DNA of 64,000 bases from Haematococcus lacustris (GCA_030144725.1 JASKMD010000008.1:20038029-20102028), one strand, 5' to 3'; shown: positions 42,715 through 54,528, counted from the stretch's first letter. Made by a program: numbers and translations. The notes: generated from the letters alone by a model not told the origin.

Positions 42715-43520
42715 TACGTGACACATGACTAGTACGTGACACATACATCCAATTCTACCGCAACCACTCTTCCCCATTACCTCCGCTCGCTACCCGGATG
42801 ATGCGTCTAACCGCGTGAACCCCCTTGAAGCATCTGAAGATGCTAACTCCTAAACCAATTCCATACGCTAAACCCATGCATACGCTAGTCCGCTAGACTG
42901 GCAGTTTAAAATATTGGCCATTGTAGGAAGACTTGGTAGAGTCAGCTTGATTTTGCAAGAGAATCGAGGTCAGATCAGCTGTGCACAGTGGTTAGATGTT
43001 TGTTGTTGGCGACTAGCCCCTGGGTGACCTTGCTCTGTGAGTCAGGCAGCTTCCATGGTGTGCATGCTAGGAATGAGGATGAATTCCATGCCAGGCATGA
43101 AGTCTCTGAGCTATCCACCCACAGTTGACACACAGAAAGGCAGGATATGTCTCTGCATAGCTGTGTATACGAGCTGCATGTCATGTAGGATCACAACATG
43201 CAAGCATAACGTTGCCCATGCTTGCAACGCAGCCGGACCGGCAGCATAAGGCCTAGCATGCGACCAGCAGCCATCCTGCCAGCAGCCACAGCCACCCCAG
43301 CCGCCGCCGTAGCGCTCTGACAGCCAGTGCTTCTTTAGCACTGAGGCCCTGCCACTAGATGAGCCGCGCTGGGGCTGTGTCAGCGCCTGTCTCCCCTCTA
43401 CGACTATCCAGCCACCCTCTGTCTCCCCTCTGTCTCCCCTCTGCGACTGCCCTCTGTGGCCTCTGTGCCCTCTGTGCCCTCTGCGGCTGCCCTCTGTCTC
43501 CCCTCTGCGACTGTCCAGCC
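42715..43520. other. Intergenic region without a recognised gene
   Basis: Contains direct repeats GTACGTGACACAT (42714-42745) and CCTCTGTCTCCC/CTCTGTGCC repeats (43410-43510) close to the 3' end of PDX2. Confidence 0.5.
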
Positions 43521-43524
43521 AGTG

Positions 43525-45205
43525 CTACAACGCCTGAGCTTGCATGAACTCCTTGCCATACACCGGCATGTCTGGTGGCCGGTTGACAGGCCTGCCGCAA
43601 CCTTGACCAGCACTGCCAGGCTGCGGCTGTCCTGTGGCTGGGCCACCTTCCTCTGTGGTTGTACACTGAGGGGAGGGGGCTGGTGCAGGGTCAGGGCTGC
43701 CAGCCTGGGCTGCCACATGGCTCCTCACCATCTCCACAAACAGCTGGTGCCTGCCGGGGTCAGGAATACACAGCAGCAAGACCCACGAGTGAGTACTACA
43801 GCAACAATAGCTGGTCCTGACACACCTGAAGTCTAAGTGTGCCAATGGAAACACTGCCGGTAATGGAGAGTAATGCCTGCCTGCCTGCCTGCCTGCCCGC
43901 CCGCCTGCCCGCCCGCCTGCCCGTCAGCCTGCCTGCCTGCCTGCCTACAGCCTGCCTGCCTGCCTACAGCAGGGGCAGCACCAGGCCACCTTGCCCACCC
44001 ACCATCTCAAGTCTGTGGTGAGCTCCGGGTGAAAGGCGGTGGCTAGCAGCACCCCGGAGCGCACAGCCACCACCACCTCCTGCCGTCCCTCAGCCCCAGC
44101 CTGCAGCATTCAGGCAATCAACCGATTGATGCAAAGTCGAGAAATGGGCAAGATAGTAATGCAAGCACAAGGGGCATGGGCAAGGTGGCCTGGTGCTGCC
44201 CCTGCTCTTGACCCAGGCGGTGAGGGGCAGGAGGGCCTGTTCAAAACCAAAGTACTCCCTGCCTGCTTGCCAGGCGCTAGGCTGCCAGAGTGCTATGACG
44301 CTGATGTGCCAGATGTGCCAGATGTTCCCTTATGGTGAGCGCCAGTAAGCCCAGCACTGCCGCTGGTGCTGTTGAGGCTGCTGAGGCGATTTGCGCCGCT
44401 GGGCTGCGTGGCACTGACAAGGTGTCATAGCCGCCACTCACGCCCTGGCACGCACCCATGGCCTCGAACATCACGAGCATGGCAGCAGTGGCAATGCATC
44501 GTTGCGGCCAGGCAGCCAGCAGCTTACAAGCAGGCCCGCCACCCTAACTTGTCTAAGCCCCGTTCTCAGCACCTAGCGAGGTGCCACACAGCCCTGTACC
44601 TGCATCTCGCTGTCCTATACAGAGCCACGATGACACCAGCTGAGCAACACTACTCAGCAAGCTGACCTGAGCTTGTGCAAAGCTGCAAGACTGGGCTCAT
44701 GCTACTACCCCACATGTTACTGTATGCTGTCACCCAGAGCTGCAGCGGTACAAACAGCAACTGTAATGCTGCTACTACTGCTAAATAAACAACATAAATT
44801 GAGAAGACTTCTCTGTGACACCGGCATGCAGTAAGGAAGAGGCTCATGCTTGGGCACGGCCCTGCACCCACCCCAATGCTGCTGCTGATCATAAGCAGCC
44901 GCCCTGCTCCTCTTCCTCCCCCTCACCTGTTCCTCTGGGGAGAGCTTGTAGCTTGCCAGGGGCTGCACTTGAGGCCCGGCTTCAAGCACAGCCGGCGCAC
45001 GAATGAACACGGCCCGGAAGGTGTCGGGCCTGCAGCCAGCAGCCCACAGCCAGGAGACGTGGAGGTGGCTGCCCTGCTCCAGCTGGCTTGGCTTCTTTGC
45101 TATGTGACTGACTGAGACGGCCCGATTGGCCCCAACACCTCGCACAAAATGATCTAGCCTGCCCTGCAGAACATATGCTGGCTGCTAGCTCCACTAGCTG
45201 TCATC

Positions 45206-45241
<36 letters not shown>

Positions 45242-46052
45242 ACCATTGAGCCTGTGAGGCGCCAAGCCGGGTGCTGCAGCACTGCCTGGGTGCTTGACAA
45301 TGGCTGCCATGACGTCAACTGCTATACACTAAGCCATGACCTTACAATGTGGCTACTGTCCACTGGCTCCATGCTGAGACCATGGTAACACCATGCTGAG
45401 ACCATGCTAGCACCATGCTGGCACCATGCTGGCAGGAGAATGTTGGCCGTGCGTTTGACCTACCCGCCGAAGCTCTTCAATTCTTGCGGTGCACTAAGCT
45501 GTGTCTCAAAGCTATTGATCTGCAAGCAGACAGGGGGAGCACAAGCAGGGGGTCTAAAGCAGGGCCTGACAGCATGGCCGACACAGCTAACAGTCAGGCC
45601 AATTGAGTACCTGCGCACCAAAGAAGTTGCGGGACACTGTGATGTCTAACCCACCCAGAAGAGCCTGGCCGCCTTTCTTCTGACCTGCATATAGCATTCA
45701 ATGTGCCTGGCCTATGCAGGTTGTGTTATTCGGTTGAGGTAGTGCAAGCTGCCTAAGCCACACCTTCTGCTCGCTCAGCCAGGAATATCATGCCAGCGCA
45801 TGTCCCCCAAATAGGCCGCCCAGCTGACGCGAAAGATTGCAACTCTGGTATGAGACCCCAGCGCTGAGCAACCAGAGCCTGAGTTGTGCTTTCGCCGCCT
45901 GGGATGATGAGCCCAACCACCGACTGAAGCTCCTCCTTGCTGCGGACCTCCACAACCTGGACGCCAGGGACTCGCTTGAGCAAAGCCATATGCTCCCTGA
46001 ACGACCCCTGGAGCGCAAGCACCCCGACTTTCACGGGCATCGGTTCAGCCAT
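43525..46052 (-). CDS. PDX2: Pyridoxal 5'-phosphate synthase glutaminase subunit (PDX2/PdxT)
   Basis: Class I glutaminase supplying ammonia to PDX1 in the DXP-independent vitamin B6 pathway. Six exons with fully consistent phases: 46052-45764, 45684-45611, 45519-45464, 45029-44927, 44100-44003, 43750-43525; 281 residues. ATG at 46052: [20 protein letters not shown]. Signature blocks in order: [26 protein letters not shown] (nucleophile Cys), [44 protein letters not shown] and [17 protein letters not shown] (His and Glu of the triad). The C-terminus has a Pro/Gln-rich extension of about 60 residues beyond the usual length. A Fanzor-type element (46149-47305) has inserted about 75 bp upstream of the ATG, separating the gene from its original upstream sequence. 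Confidence 0.96.
45206..45241. repeat. (CTG)12 microsatellite
   Basis: Twelve uninterrupted CTG units in intron 3 of PDX2. Confidence 0.95.
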
Positions 46053-46148
46053 GTTGCAGGGAAGGATATATACTGTATCGGGGCGTTGGACGCACAGCTC
46101 AGATTTCACATGCGTATTGCATGGCGTGCTTTGGTGGTTGCAGCCAAA

Positions 46149-47305
46149 CGAAACTTGTCCAACATGGAACAACATGTCTGGCTGTGGGTAATCTCACTCA
46201 GCTACTCCAATCAAGTTGAAGCATCCTCGATCGCACCCTTGAAGACTACAAACCCCACACCGGTGGCACTCTTTCCTGGGGCTAATCCCCCTTGACCACT
46301 GGGCATCTCATCAAAACTAACAGCTCAATGCTTTTGTAAGGCTAACAGCCTGTGTAAACTATTAGGCCCTATGCGTTGTTGCGGGCCCGGCCATCAATAC
46401 CCCGCCGGTACTCTGCAGCCCGGTGCAGCCGCTGCCTGACCTTGGGCAGCCGGTCATTGACCCGCTTGTAGCGTTGCTGGTACTCCTTGCCGATGGGGGG
46501 CAGAGCCTCCCTGTCCTTCCAGCTGCACAGCTCCAGGGGGCGCTGCATGCTCTCCCCAATGCGCTGGAAGTTGAGGCAGGGGTTGGTGTCCCGGTCCAGC
46601 CACCTGCCCCATGGGGGGGCCTGGGGTCGTTGCACTAGTCCAGGTGCAGCAAGGGGGGGGGTTGGTCCTGGGCAGGGGGTGGGGGGTCGTGGGCTGGGGG
46701 AGGGGGTGGGGGGTCCTGGGCAGGGGGAGGGGGGTCCTGGGCAGGTGGCTCCTGGGCAAGGAGGGCCTGGGCCTGGGCAGGGGGGTGCTGAGCTGGGGGA
46801 GGGGGGAGGGGGTTGGGCGGCATCTCACGGCACCACTTCAGGCCCCGCACTTCCTTAGCATGCCGCAGGCTCCAGGCTGGGCGCAACAGCCGCTCGGTCA
46901 CCTGGCCTGCTGGGGGTACCCAGTCTGCAGGCCTAGGCTGGTCATTTGGCAGGTGCAGCTCACAAGGCTGGCGGGCATGCACGGACGAGCTGACACGAGT
47001 GGTGCGGAACTCATCCACGATCACCAGCCGGTCAGGCCTGGCCAGGCCAGGCCTGCTAGGCTGCTCCACCACCTTGCGAACCGCCTTCCGCACCGCCCCC
47101 GCCTTCCACACACCCTGGCTGAAGTTGCCCGTTCCCAGGAACACCGCTTAAAATTAACAAGGAGCATGTATGTCCTCTGCAGCATCTGCAGGCTGGGGGT
47201 CTAGGGTTGCTCCAATGGCTCTGATTCCTGCTATCTTTCTAGGCTGCCACACTCACGCAGCTTGCCTCCCCCCATCCACCCCGCCTACCCTCGCCACTGA
47301 AAATG
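46149..47305 (-). mobile_element. Fanzor-type element D, inserted upstream of PDX2
   Basis: Flanked by a 21-bp direct repeat beginning GCTTTGGTGGTTGC at 46128-46148 and 47306-47326. The 3' terminus (GTTGGACAAGTTT, minus strand) is shared with copy E at 55.35 kb. The 5' part is truncated inside the nuclease and preceded by about 115 bp (47190-47305) resembling 53705-53822. It contains C-rich tandem repeats at 46640-46810. Confidence 0.82.
46369..47144 (-). pseudogene. Fanzor C-terminal half, second subfamily (copy D)
   Basis: Exon 47144 to about 46830 (VFLGTGNFSQGVWKAGAVRK, LVIVDEFRTTRVSSSVHA, VRGLKWC) ends at a GTGAGA donor. It joins to 46638-46369 (LQRPQAPPWGRWLDRDTNPC, LNFQRIGES, RPLELCSWKDREALPPIGKE). 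The join reproduces the spacing of copies A and B (GLMWC..LGKWVDRDC). RuvC-I Asp and the whole N-terminus are missing, and NAA of RuvC-III is NPC. Alternative Glu and RuvC-III Asp persist, so the parent was a real nuclease, but this copy cannot be active alone. Confidence 0.8.
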
Positions 47306-47603
47306 GCTTTGGTGGTTGCAGCCAAATCCCCCGGGCTGGGCCCAGGCTCTGACATTGCTGCGGGGCTTGCCTGGCTACAAATAGGCTGTGGGAGCTGTCG
47401 TGGGAGCACATTGAGGCGCTCGTATGAGCAGACTATACAGGAAGGCCATCCAACTTGATTGGCAACACAGCCGCACATGTCTTATGTACACCGCCCAACG
47501 CATAACTCCTCTACAACTAGGAGATGCGTTATCTGTGACCCCTGCTAGACATCACCCGAGTGCCCTGCCTGGTGACATCTCTGCTATGGACACAGGGCCC
47601 CGA

Positions 47604-47735
47604 ACAGCCATCCTGCAGGTCTGGCGGCAGCAGGAGCAGCAGGAGGGGGAGGGGCAGTGGCGGTAGCAGGGGGCGGGGTGGGCCTCACCAGGTTGGCGCC
47701 AGCTGGACGGCAGCCGTGGCATCCGCCCCCCATGG
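47604..47735. repeat. 130-bp dispersed repeat related to 53141-53273
   Basis: ACAGCCATCCTGCAGGTCTG..CAGGAGCAGCAGGAGGGGGA..GTTGGCGCCAGCTGGACGGC is nearly identical to the terminal coding segment of the 51.6-53.3 kb gene. A shorter piece occurs at 38245-38295. Confidence 0.85.
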
Positions 47736-48049
47736 ATGCCGATGCATTCAAGATGGCAGGCATCTCACACACACTGTGCACACAACCCAACACTGACCCC
47801 ACACACATGCATCCTGTTGCTGACATCACAACTGCCCCAGCCACGTGCAGCCAATGCAGCCGACGTGATACATCACAACAGCATGTCTGTCTCTGACGGG
47901 AGGCATAGGGCACATGGCGAAGGCAAAGGGACAAACAGTCGGTGCCTGCCAGGGACTGGAACGAATGCACAGCCTCAGAACCCAAAACGGCTGTGAGTAC
48001 TACACCAGCATTAGCCAGCGCTTCTACGCTTCTGAAGACCTCGCACTGC

Positions 48050-49217
48050 TTACATACTGCTAAGCTCATTCGCACGATTAGTAGCTGCCACGACAGCGCT
48101 CATGAAAGCAGCGCGCACACCGGCTTTCTCTAGCTCGTGCACACCTGCAGACCAGCAGCAGCAGACAGCGAGCCACCTAGATCCAAGCAGGTGATTATGC
48201 AGCGACGCATGCCCACATATGCACACAACACAACCACAGCAGCAATGCAGACGAAGCAAGACAACTAGCAGTGTGCAGCAGGTAAGGATGCATGTTCTAT
48301 GCCAAACCTAGGAAGACCCTCCTGGACATGGTTTCTGCTTGCTCAGCACCATCCATACACACACCTGCAATGGTGGTCCCTCCTGGTGACGTCACCATGT
48401 CCTTTAGTGCCCCGGGGTGCTTGCCAGTCTCCAGCACCATCTTTGCACTGCCCAGCACTGTCTGCGCTGCAAGGGCCTGGGCAATCTCTCGAGGCAGCCC
48501 AGCCTTGACCCCGCCGTCTGCCAGGGCCTCCACCATCATGAACACATAGGCAGGGCCTGAGCCACTCAAGCCCGTCACAGCGGCCAGCAGCTTTTCATCC
48601 ACGGTGTAGATCTTGCCCACTGCTTCAAAAAGCTGGCGTACAAGCTGTTCATCACTTGCATCCGCCTTGCCGCCAAGGCACATGGCAGCAGCTGTCTCCC
48701 CCACCAGGCAGGGGGTGTTGGGCATGACACGCACCACTCGGGCATGTGGCCCCGCTGCATCGACGAGCTTATCTACTGTGACCCCAGCTGCGATAGACAC
48801 GATGGTGTGCCGCTCATTCAGCACTGGGCGGACTTCAGTCAGCAGTTGGAATACATGCTGCGGCTTTACGGCGATGAAAAGAACGTCGCTGTTGCGCACG
48901 ACGTCCAGGTTGCTTTCAAAGGGGGTGGACCCCCAACCTCGAAACAGCTCGCGCCGCAATGGGTTTGGGTCGCTGCAGTACATGCGATCTCCGCCTATGA
49001 TGCCTTTGGCCATCAGGCCCCGAGCCAGCGCCTCTGCCATCTGGCCCGACCCAAGGAACCCGATCCGCTTGTCGAGGGCCATTTGTGACAACACTGGCTC
49101 TACCCGCGGCTGGACTGCAGGAGCGGACCAGGTGTGGTGTAAGGTGTCTACCTCGCGGCGAGAGACTGCGTGATAGTATCTGACGTATTGATGGATTAAA
49201 CGGCGCGTCGATAGCAT
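48050..49217 (-). CDS. Pyrroline-5-carboxylate reductase (P5CR)
   Basis: Reduces pyrroline-5-carboxylate to proline with NAD(P)H. Two exons, 49217-48365 and 48144-48050, with the join in GGTTIAG-VHELEKAG; 315 residues if started at the ATG at 49217 (MLSTRRLIHQYVRYYH, an Arg-rich organelle-targeting-like leader of 45 residues). The catalytic core starts at MALDKRIGFLGSGQMAEALA (ATG at 49082), with the Rossmann GxGxMA motif, then VKPQHVFQLL, IVSIAAGVTVDKL, RVMPNTPCLVGE, TGLSGSGPAYVFMMVEALAD, KDMVTSPGGTTIAG and RAAFMSAVVAATNRANEL. All family landmarks are intact. It lies upstream of PDX2 on the same strand. Confidence 0.96.
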
Positions 49218-49394
49218 TGCTGTGTATCCATTGATGCTGGTACACTGCCGCAGTATCGCAGGGACACCTCTGCACCAAGATTTTGGCCCATGCAAGTGCA
49301 CGTGCAGCCCGCCAGCAGTGCGGTCCAAGGGTGGCTAACTTGCAGTTATGGCCAGAGTGATAGGACCACCTTACAGGTATACAATAGAATGTCA

Positions 49395-50030
49395 TTCTAA
49401 CGTTTAGCCTGAGCTGATGCCAACCATGTCGTTGTTCAATAATTCAACGCAGACAGTGATTAAGCATGCTGCAGCAATCAGCCTTGCTCATCGCAGATCA
49501 AATGTGGAAGCTGGCGAGCCGTTAAAAGGCAGCATGAGCATGGAGAGATGCGACCATTCCGCCGACCAGTCACACACGGTGCAACGGGACACGAATGCAG
49601 GAGCGGATTATAATTGTTTGAACACAGGCGCCATGCAACGACGTTTCCATTCCTCTCATTTGCTGCTATACGAAGCACAGCAGGCTTCAACTCATAAGAT
49701 GTCTTGCGCCTACCATCTGAATGTAGCACTCTAGCACTCTTGCTCTCTAGCTCGCCTATGCCACAACGGCAGAAGTTGAACACATGCACGCATATTTTTG
49801 CTATGTTTGGTCAATAGGTCAAACGAATAGCTACTTGCACGCCCAAGGGCACAACTCATGAAACAGTACGCTACATGTTTGCTGACTGCCCCGCGCTTAC
49901 ACCAACTCTTCGCGTGGCGGGGCCTTCCGACAAGCCTGAGGGCTGCGCGGCAGCGTGTGGAGAAAGGTCAGCGTGCCTGCGTCAATACCAGTGTGAGTGT
50001 GAGTGGTGCCCACAGATGACTCCCTCTGCC
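49395..50030. other. Intergenic or intronic sequence, no gene recognised
   Basis: Open frames here lack domain signals. The relatively AT-rich 49.4-49.85 kb stretch probably holds the P5CR upstream region. Confidence 0.4.
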
Positions 50031-50035
50031 TGCAG

Positions 50036-50258
50036 GTCACGCTACCTGCAAGAGTACGCCATTCACAGACCTCAGTCTGCAGGCCATGCCAGCCCCTTTG
50101 TCCAGAGGAAGCTCTCTGCCATAGCAGCCCAGGATGAAGACGACAGTGAGCCTGACAGAGATGACCCGTGGGTCTTGGAGGGCTGGGGTGATGAGCCCAG
50201 CGTGGTGCGGGGCAGTGAAAACCATCATGTCTATCCCACCATCACCCCAGCTGCCTAA
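50036..50258 (+). CDS. Acidic exon of an unidentified gene (terminal)
   Basis: After a CTGCAG acceptor the frame reads SRYLQEYAIHRPQSAGHASP, FVQRKLSAIAAQDEDDSEPD, RDDPWVLEGWGDEPSVV and ends in TAA at 50258. Non-repetitive acidic composition suggests genuine coding. Upstream exons are unclear; possibly GCAAACGERSACLR at 49.95 kb. Family unknown. Confidence 0.4.
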
Positions 50259-50939
50259 GCCGCTACCCATTGTGCTTGAGACCAGACCGCCAGCCAAAGC
50301 ATCATCATGCTGTAGCTGACAAACAGGCAGGGTAACCCACAGTCCCCACCATCACTTGTGTGTACACCTTGATTGGCTGCAGCCAGACAACGCTGTCAGC
50401 GCCTCCACTAAGCTGCTGGTCAAGTGGGCGCGCAGCACCCCATGCAGCCTTCCTGCAACCCAGGCCCCTGGCCAGCGCAGGGTTGCCTCTGCAGGCAACG
50501 CTGGGACATTCGGAATCGGGGTGGCTGCAGCACGGACTGGCAGGCTTGGCCAGGCCCACCCTGGCAGTGCTTCTCCACTCAAAGGCGTGCCAAGACAGGC
50601 AAGCTGTGCGTGACTAGCATCACAGTGATACTGCTGCCATCCCATCCTGACCCCATGACACAGCTTGAGTGGGCCTGCTTACTGGGACTGCTGGGTGCCT
50701 CAGCACGCAGCAAAGTATGCAAGCTGGCAAATAGATGCACACACACGCACGCAGGCAGGCAATGGAGCACATGTAAGCGATAGCGTCATTCCCCTTCCCC
50801 TGCTCAAGCCCTTACTTCTCCCTACTTCTCCCCCCAGCCCCCTTGTCCCTCACTAGGGCCTCCATTTGAGCCGGACCAGTAGTGGCCACTAGCAGCCACT
50901 AGCGGGAATATACTAGTGGACAATAGTAGCCCGATTCAA

Positions 50940-51425
50940 ATGGTGCTATTGGGCTGTGTGGAGTAAACCCAGTGCACATGGCACAAGAGCGCCTACCACC
51001 TACATTATTGCCTGACCTGTTAGGGCTATCGTGTAGAGTTGGCATGACAAGACATGCACTAATGTAAGCTGATGACAGCTCAAGAATGGGGCACACACTA
51101 CTGTGCCACAGCGGGCTGCTGCTGCTGCTGCTGGGCCTTGGGAGGCTTGTCTCGCAGCCGCTTGTAGCCCAAACCAGTGTACTCCTTGCCCTTGGCTGGC
51201 AACTTCCCCTGCTCTGGCCAGTAGCACAGCTCCAGTGGGCGCCACTTGCTCTCCCCAATGCGCTGCATGTTCAGCGCTGCATTGAGACGGGCGGTGGCCT
51301 TTTCCAGCAACTTGGGTCTCCCGTGAGAATACACGCTTGTGTGACGCTACATTCCAGCCAACTCAACATGCAACTCCACCTCCTCATCCCTAGCAAGAAT
51401 GAATAAGTCCTCCCAAACAGCCATA
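50940..51425 (-). pseudogene. Fanzor fragment F: C-terminal tail with degenerate RuvC-III
   Basis: The minus strand reads KLLEKATARLNAALNMQRIG, ESKWRPLELCYWPEQGKLPA, KGKEYTGLGYKRLRDKPPKA..PAVAQ-stop (51098), the same tail as the long copies. The DRDxN preceding AALN is replaced by EKATARLN, removing the catalytic Asp. The downstream 3' region matches fragment H. The upstream end has a duplicated CTCCCAAACAGCCATACTG. Confidence 0.75.
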
Positions 51426-51609
51426 CTGTAGGTCTCCTCCCAAACAGCCATACTGCATACTTCTCCCCCCAGCCCTGCCAATCCCTCAAGCCCTGCCATG
51501 AGCCTGCCCTGCTGTCTGCTGCCACCTCCTGCAGCCTGGCCGCACGGCCCGCAGCCACTGCCCAGCCTCAGGCCTGCGGCTTAGGCAAGCCCCTCGCCCC
51601 TTGCCCCTG

Positions 51610-51783
51610 GCAAACCTGGACGTGGGCGATGAGTCTGATGAGGACATGACGCAGCCCACTAAGCAAGGAGCTGCCTGCCGCCGCAGCCCCACCTACCACT
51701 ACCCAGGCCTACGTGACCAACAGCAGCAGCAGCAGGTGGCGGAGCAGCAGCTTCCTCACCTCAGCACATCTGCCACTGAGCGA

Positions 51784-51819
<36 letters not shown>

Positions 51820-53280
51820 ACTACAGGCGCTGCACACACTCCAGGTGTGCAGGCACCCGCCCCTGAGGCCTCTCCAGCGGCAACAGGAGGGGCAGGCCAT
51901 GGGTTGCATGGTCTGGGCAGACTGAGCAGCAGGCAGTCAGGGGAGCAGGCAGTGTCTCAGGCCCCTGGGCGACTGGGCCTCAGCTGCAGCAGGCCCAGCA
52001 GCCAGGGGTCTGGAGGCAGTGGTGGGGGAGAGGCTGGCACAGCGGGCGCTGGGCGTGGCCCTAGGCCCCGTGTCGCAGCTGTAGGGCCTGGGCAGGGCAG
52101 CTGTCAGACTGAGCCAGTGAGGGGGACTACCCCTGAGCGCAGCATGGCCCTGCAGCAGGCACCCAGTGCGGCCGCAGAGCTGTACAGCTTTGCAGGCATC
52201 ACAGGGGTGCAGGGGATGCGGGTGCTGCACCCATCCGGGCCGCCTCCTGCCCCACTCCTGCCACCTGGACGCCCCCTCTCTCCCATGCACATGCCCCACC
52301 CACCCCTGCCGCCCGACCACAAGCCGCACCAGTTGCTGGTTGGCTCAGTGGTGAGGCAAGCATCTGCCACGACACACCACCGCCCTGGCCCACCCCAGCA
52401 GCAGCAGCAGCAGGAGCCACTGTGCCTAGCAGTGAGTCAGTGGTCCAGCCGCTCCCGCCTCACTCACCCCCCAGGGGCCCCTAGCAGCCCTCAACCCTGT
52501 GCCCCCATGCTGCCAGCACCTGCTGCTCTGTCCGTGCCAGGGGCCAGCACACTGGGTAGTAGAGGGGAAGACCCAGCCGCTGCTGCTGCACGGACAGCAG
52601 CCCTGGCCCGGCTGCAACAAGACTTAGAGTCCCTGGGCCTCAGGCGGGCGGCGCTGCACTCAGGGCGGGACCCCCCTCCCCGGCCCCCTGCCCCTACTCT
52701 CAGCTACCCCTGGGCAGGCGAGCCACAGGCAGAGCCGCCGGCAGCAGGGGCAGGAGCAGCAGCAGGGCCAGCCCCTCTGGCAGCCTTGCAGCCTGGGCAC
52801 AGCGACAGCCAGCAGGCAAGGGTGCACACTAGAGGGCTGCCGGCACAGGCATCTGCCCGGAGTCAGGCTCCAGCAAACAGCCACCCTGCCTCGAGCGGCC
52901 GGAGCTCAAGCCTGTCCTCACAGCATCATGCCAGCATGGTGAGCCAACAGGGGCTGGGGGCCACGCCCCTGGACAGCAGCAGCAGCCCGGGCAGCCAGGG
53001 GCCAGGGCCTCTGTGTGGGGTGGGGTGTGGGGCCCCACGCAGCAGGCTCACCAGGCCTGCCAAGCCCTCCTTGGAGCGCTTGCTGCAGGGTGGTGGCATC
53101 TCCGCTTGGGACACTGCCGACTCAGCTGCCCCTAGCCACAACAGCCATCCTGCAGGTCTGGCGGCAGCAGGAGCAGCAGGAGGGGGAGGGGCCGTGGCGG
53201 TAGCAGGGGGCGGGGTGGGCCTCACCAGGTTGGCGCCAGCTGGACGGCAGCCGTGGCAGCCGCCCCCCACAGCTGCATAG
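51610..53280 (+). CDS. Low-complexity Ser/Pro/Gln/Ala-rich protein
   Basis: A single long frame of about 550 codons ending in TAG at 53280. It starts in LANLDVGDESDEDMTQPT without an ATG, so an upstream exon is expected. It contains poly-Gln (near 51720 and 52400), poly-Ala (near 51785), one more ordered helical stretch (ALARLQQDLESLGLRRAAL), and PSLERLLQGGGISAWDTADS near the end. Likely an intrinsically disordered regulatory protein; function unknown. Its last 44 codons are the 130-bp repeat also seen at 47.6 kb. Confidence 0.55.
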
Positions 53281-53808
53281 ACCAAAGCCAGGGCCCCAGG
53301 TAACGGTCGCCAGGTCAGATTGCACCAGGTCAGATTACACCAGGTCAGATTATACCCAGGAGGCGATGTCACTCACTCTCGCACTTCCAAAGGGCACCTC
53401 CAAAGGGCACCACAGCTGGTGTCAGCATGTGGACCATGCAGGTCTCTACACACAGTTACATCACACCTTGCGGCTGCGTCCAACATGCTCATGAGGCATG
53501 GGCAGCAGGGTAGCAGCGACGTGGCTTGGCATGTATGCATGCATGTGGTTGGGCAGGGGCCAACGGTCACAACACAGCACGCACAGGAACGGCTGGCTTG
53601 GCGGGTGTCAGGAGTGCCGGTGCTTGGCAGACCTACAGCATGGGGTGCAGGGGCCTGCTGAGGTGAAGGTGCTGGCTAGTGCTGTTGCCAGTGCCGTGAA
53701 CATTTTCCAATGTTAGTCGCGAGGGAAGGCGGGGTGGATGGGGGGAGGCAGGCTGCGTGAGTGTGGCAGCCTGGCAAGACAGCAGGATTGAGAGCCATCG
53801 GAGCAACC

Positions 53809-53965
53809 CTAGATCCCCAAGCCAGCAAACGCTGCAATGCACTGGATAGCCTGGTGTGCAGCGAGCAGGCCAGCTGATGGGCCTGCCAGCTGGGCTGTGC
53901 AGAGGCTGCCTGCCAGGCTGCTGGGGTCTCGGAGGTTGGTTGCAAGCATCTTGATGCTGTTCCTG
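53809..53965 (-). CDS. Terminal exon of an unidentified minus-strand gene
   Basis: Reads NSIKMLATNLRDPSSLAGSL, CTAQLAGPSAGLLAAHQAIQ, CIAAFAGLGI-stop. Ala/Leu-rich and non-repetitive, resembling real coding sequence. No upstream exons found and no family recognised. The sequence just beyond its stop (53705-53822) recurs at the 5' end of Fanzor element D. Confidence 0.35.
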
Positions 53966-54528
53966 CTACAGCTGTATGGCGCTGCCACACTTAGACTGTG
54001 GTGGAGGCCTTGTTGGCACCCAAATACAATGCAAGGACCTGTCACACTATCACTCATGGTCGTTGGTCACCCTTCACTTTCCTGCCTTATTGCACTGGAT
54101 CTGCTTGTCCATGGGTGCCAAGCTTGCCTTGCCGCTGTGTGTTGGTCCAAACCCCAGCATTCACATGCATTGTTTCTTTATGGCATGCTTGCATGGGTTG
54201 TTAGGCTTACGTGTGACATAAATGCATGAGACCATGCATGCCTACCATGCAGCAAGGGAGCAGGGAGCAGGGGCCAAGCTCAGCATGCACTGCATATTTG
54301 ACTTGCTAAGGAGTGAAGGGCAAGTATGTCAACAAGTGACAATGTGAGCGTGCAAGACACTGCCGTGCTTGAGCAAAGGAGCAGGCTGTAATGGTGATGC
54401 AACTCGCTGCAACTGTCGTCCGCACTGTAAACAGTCCGCCACCGCCCGCATTATGTTCCACGGGACGAGCAAAGCTGTCTCCTATGACCTACACTTGACG
54501 GGCTTGTCAGACCTGGCAACCCAGACGG

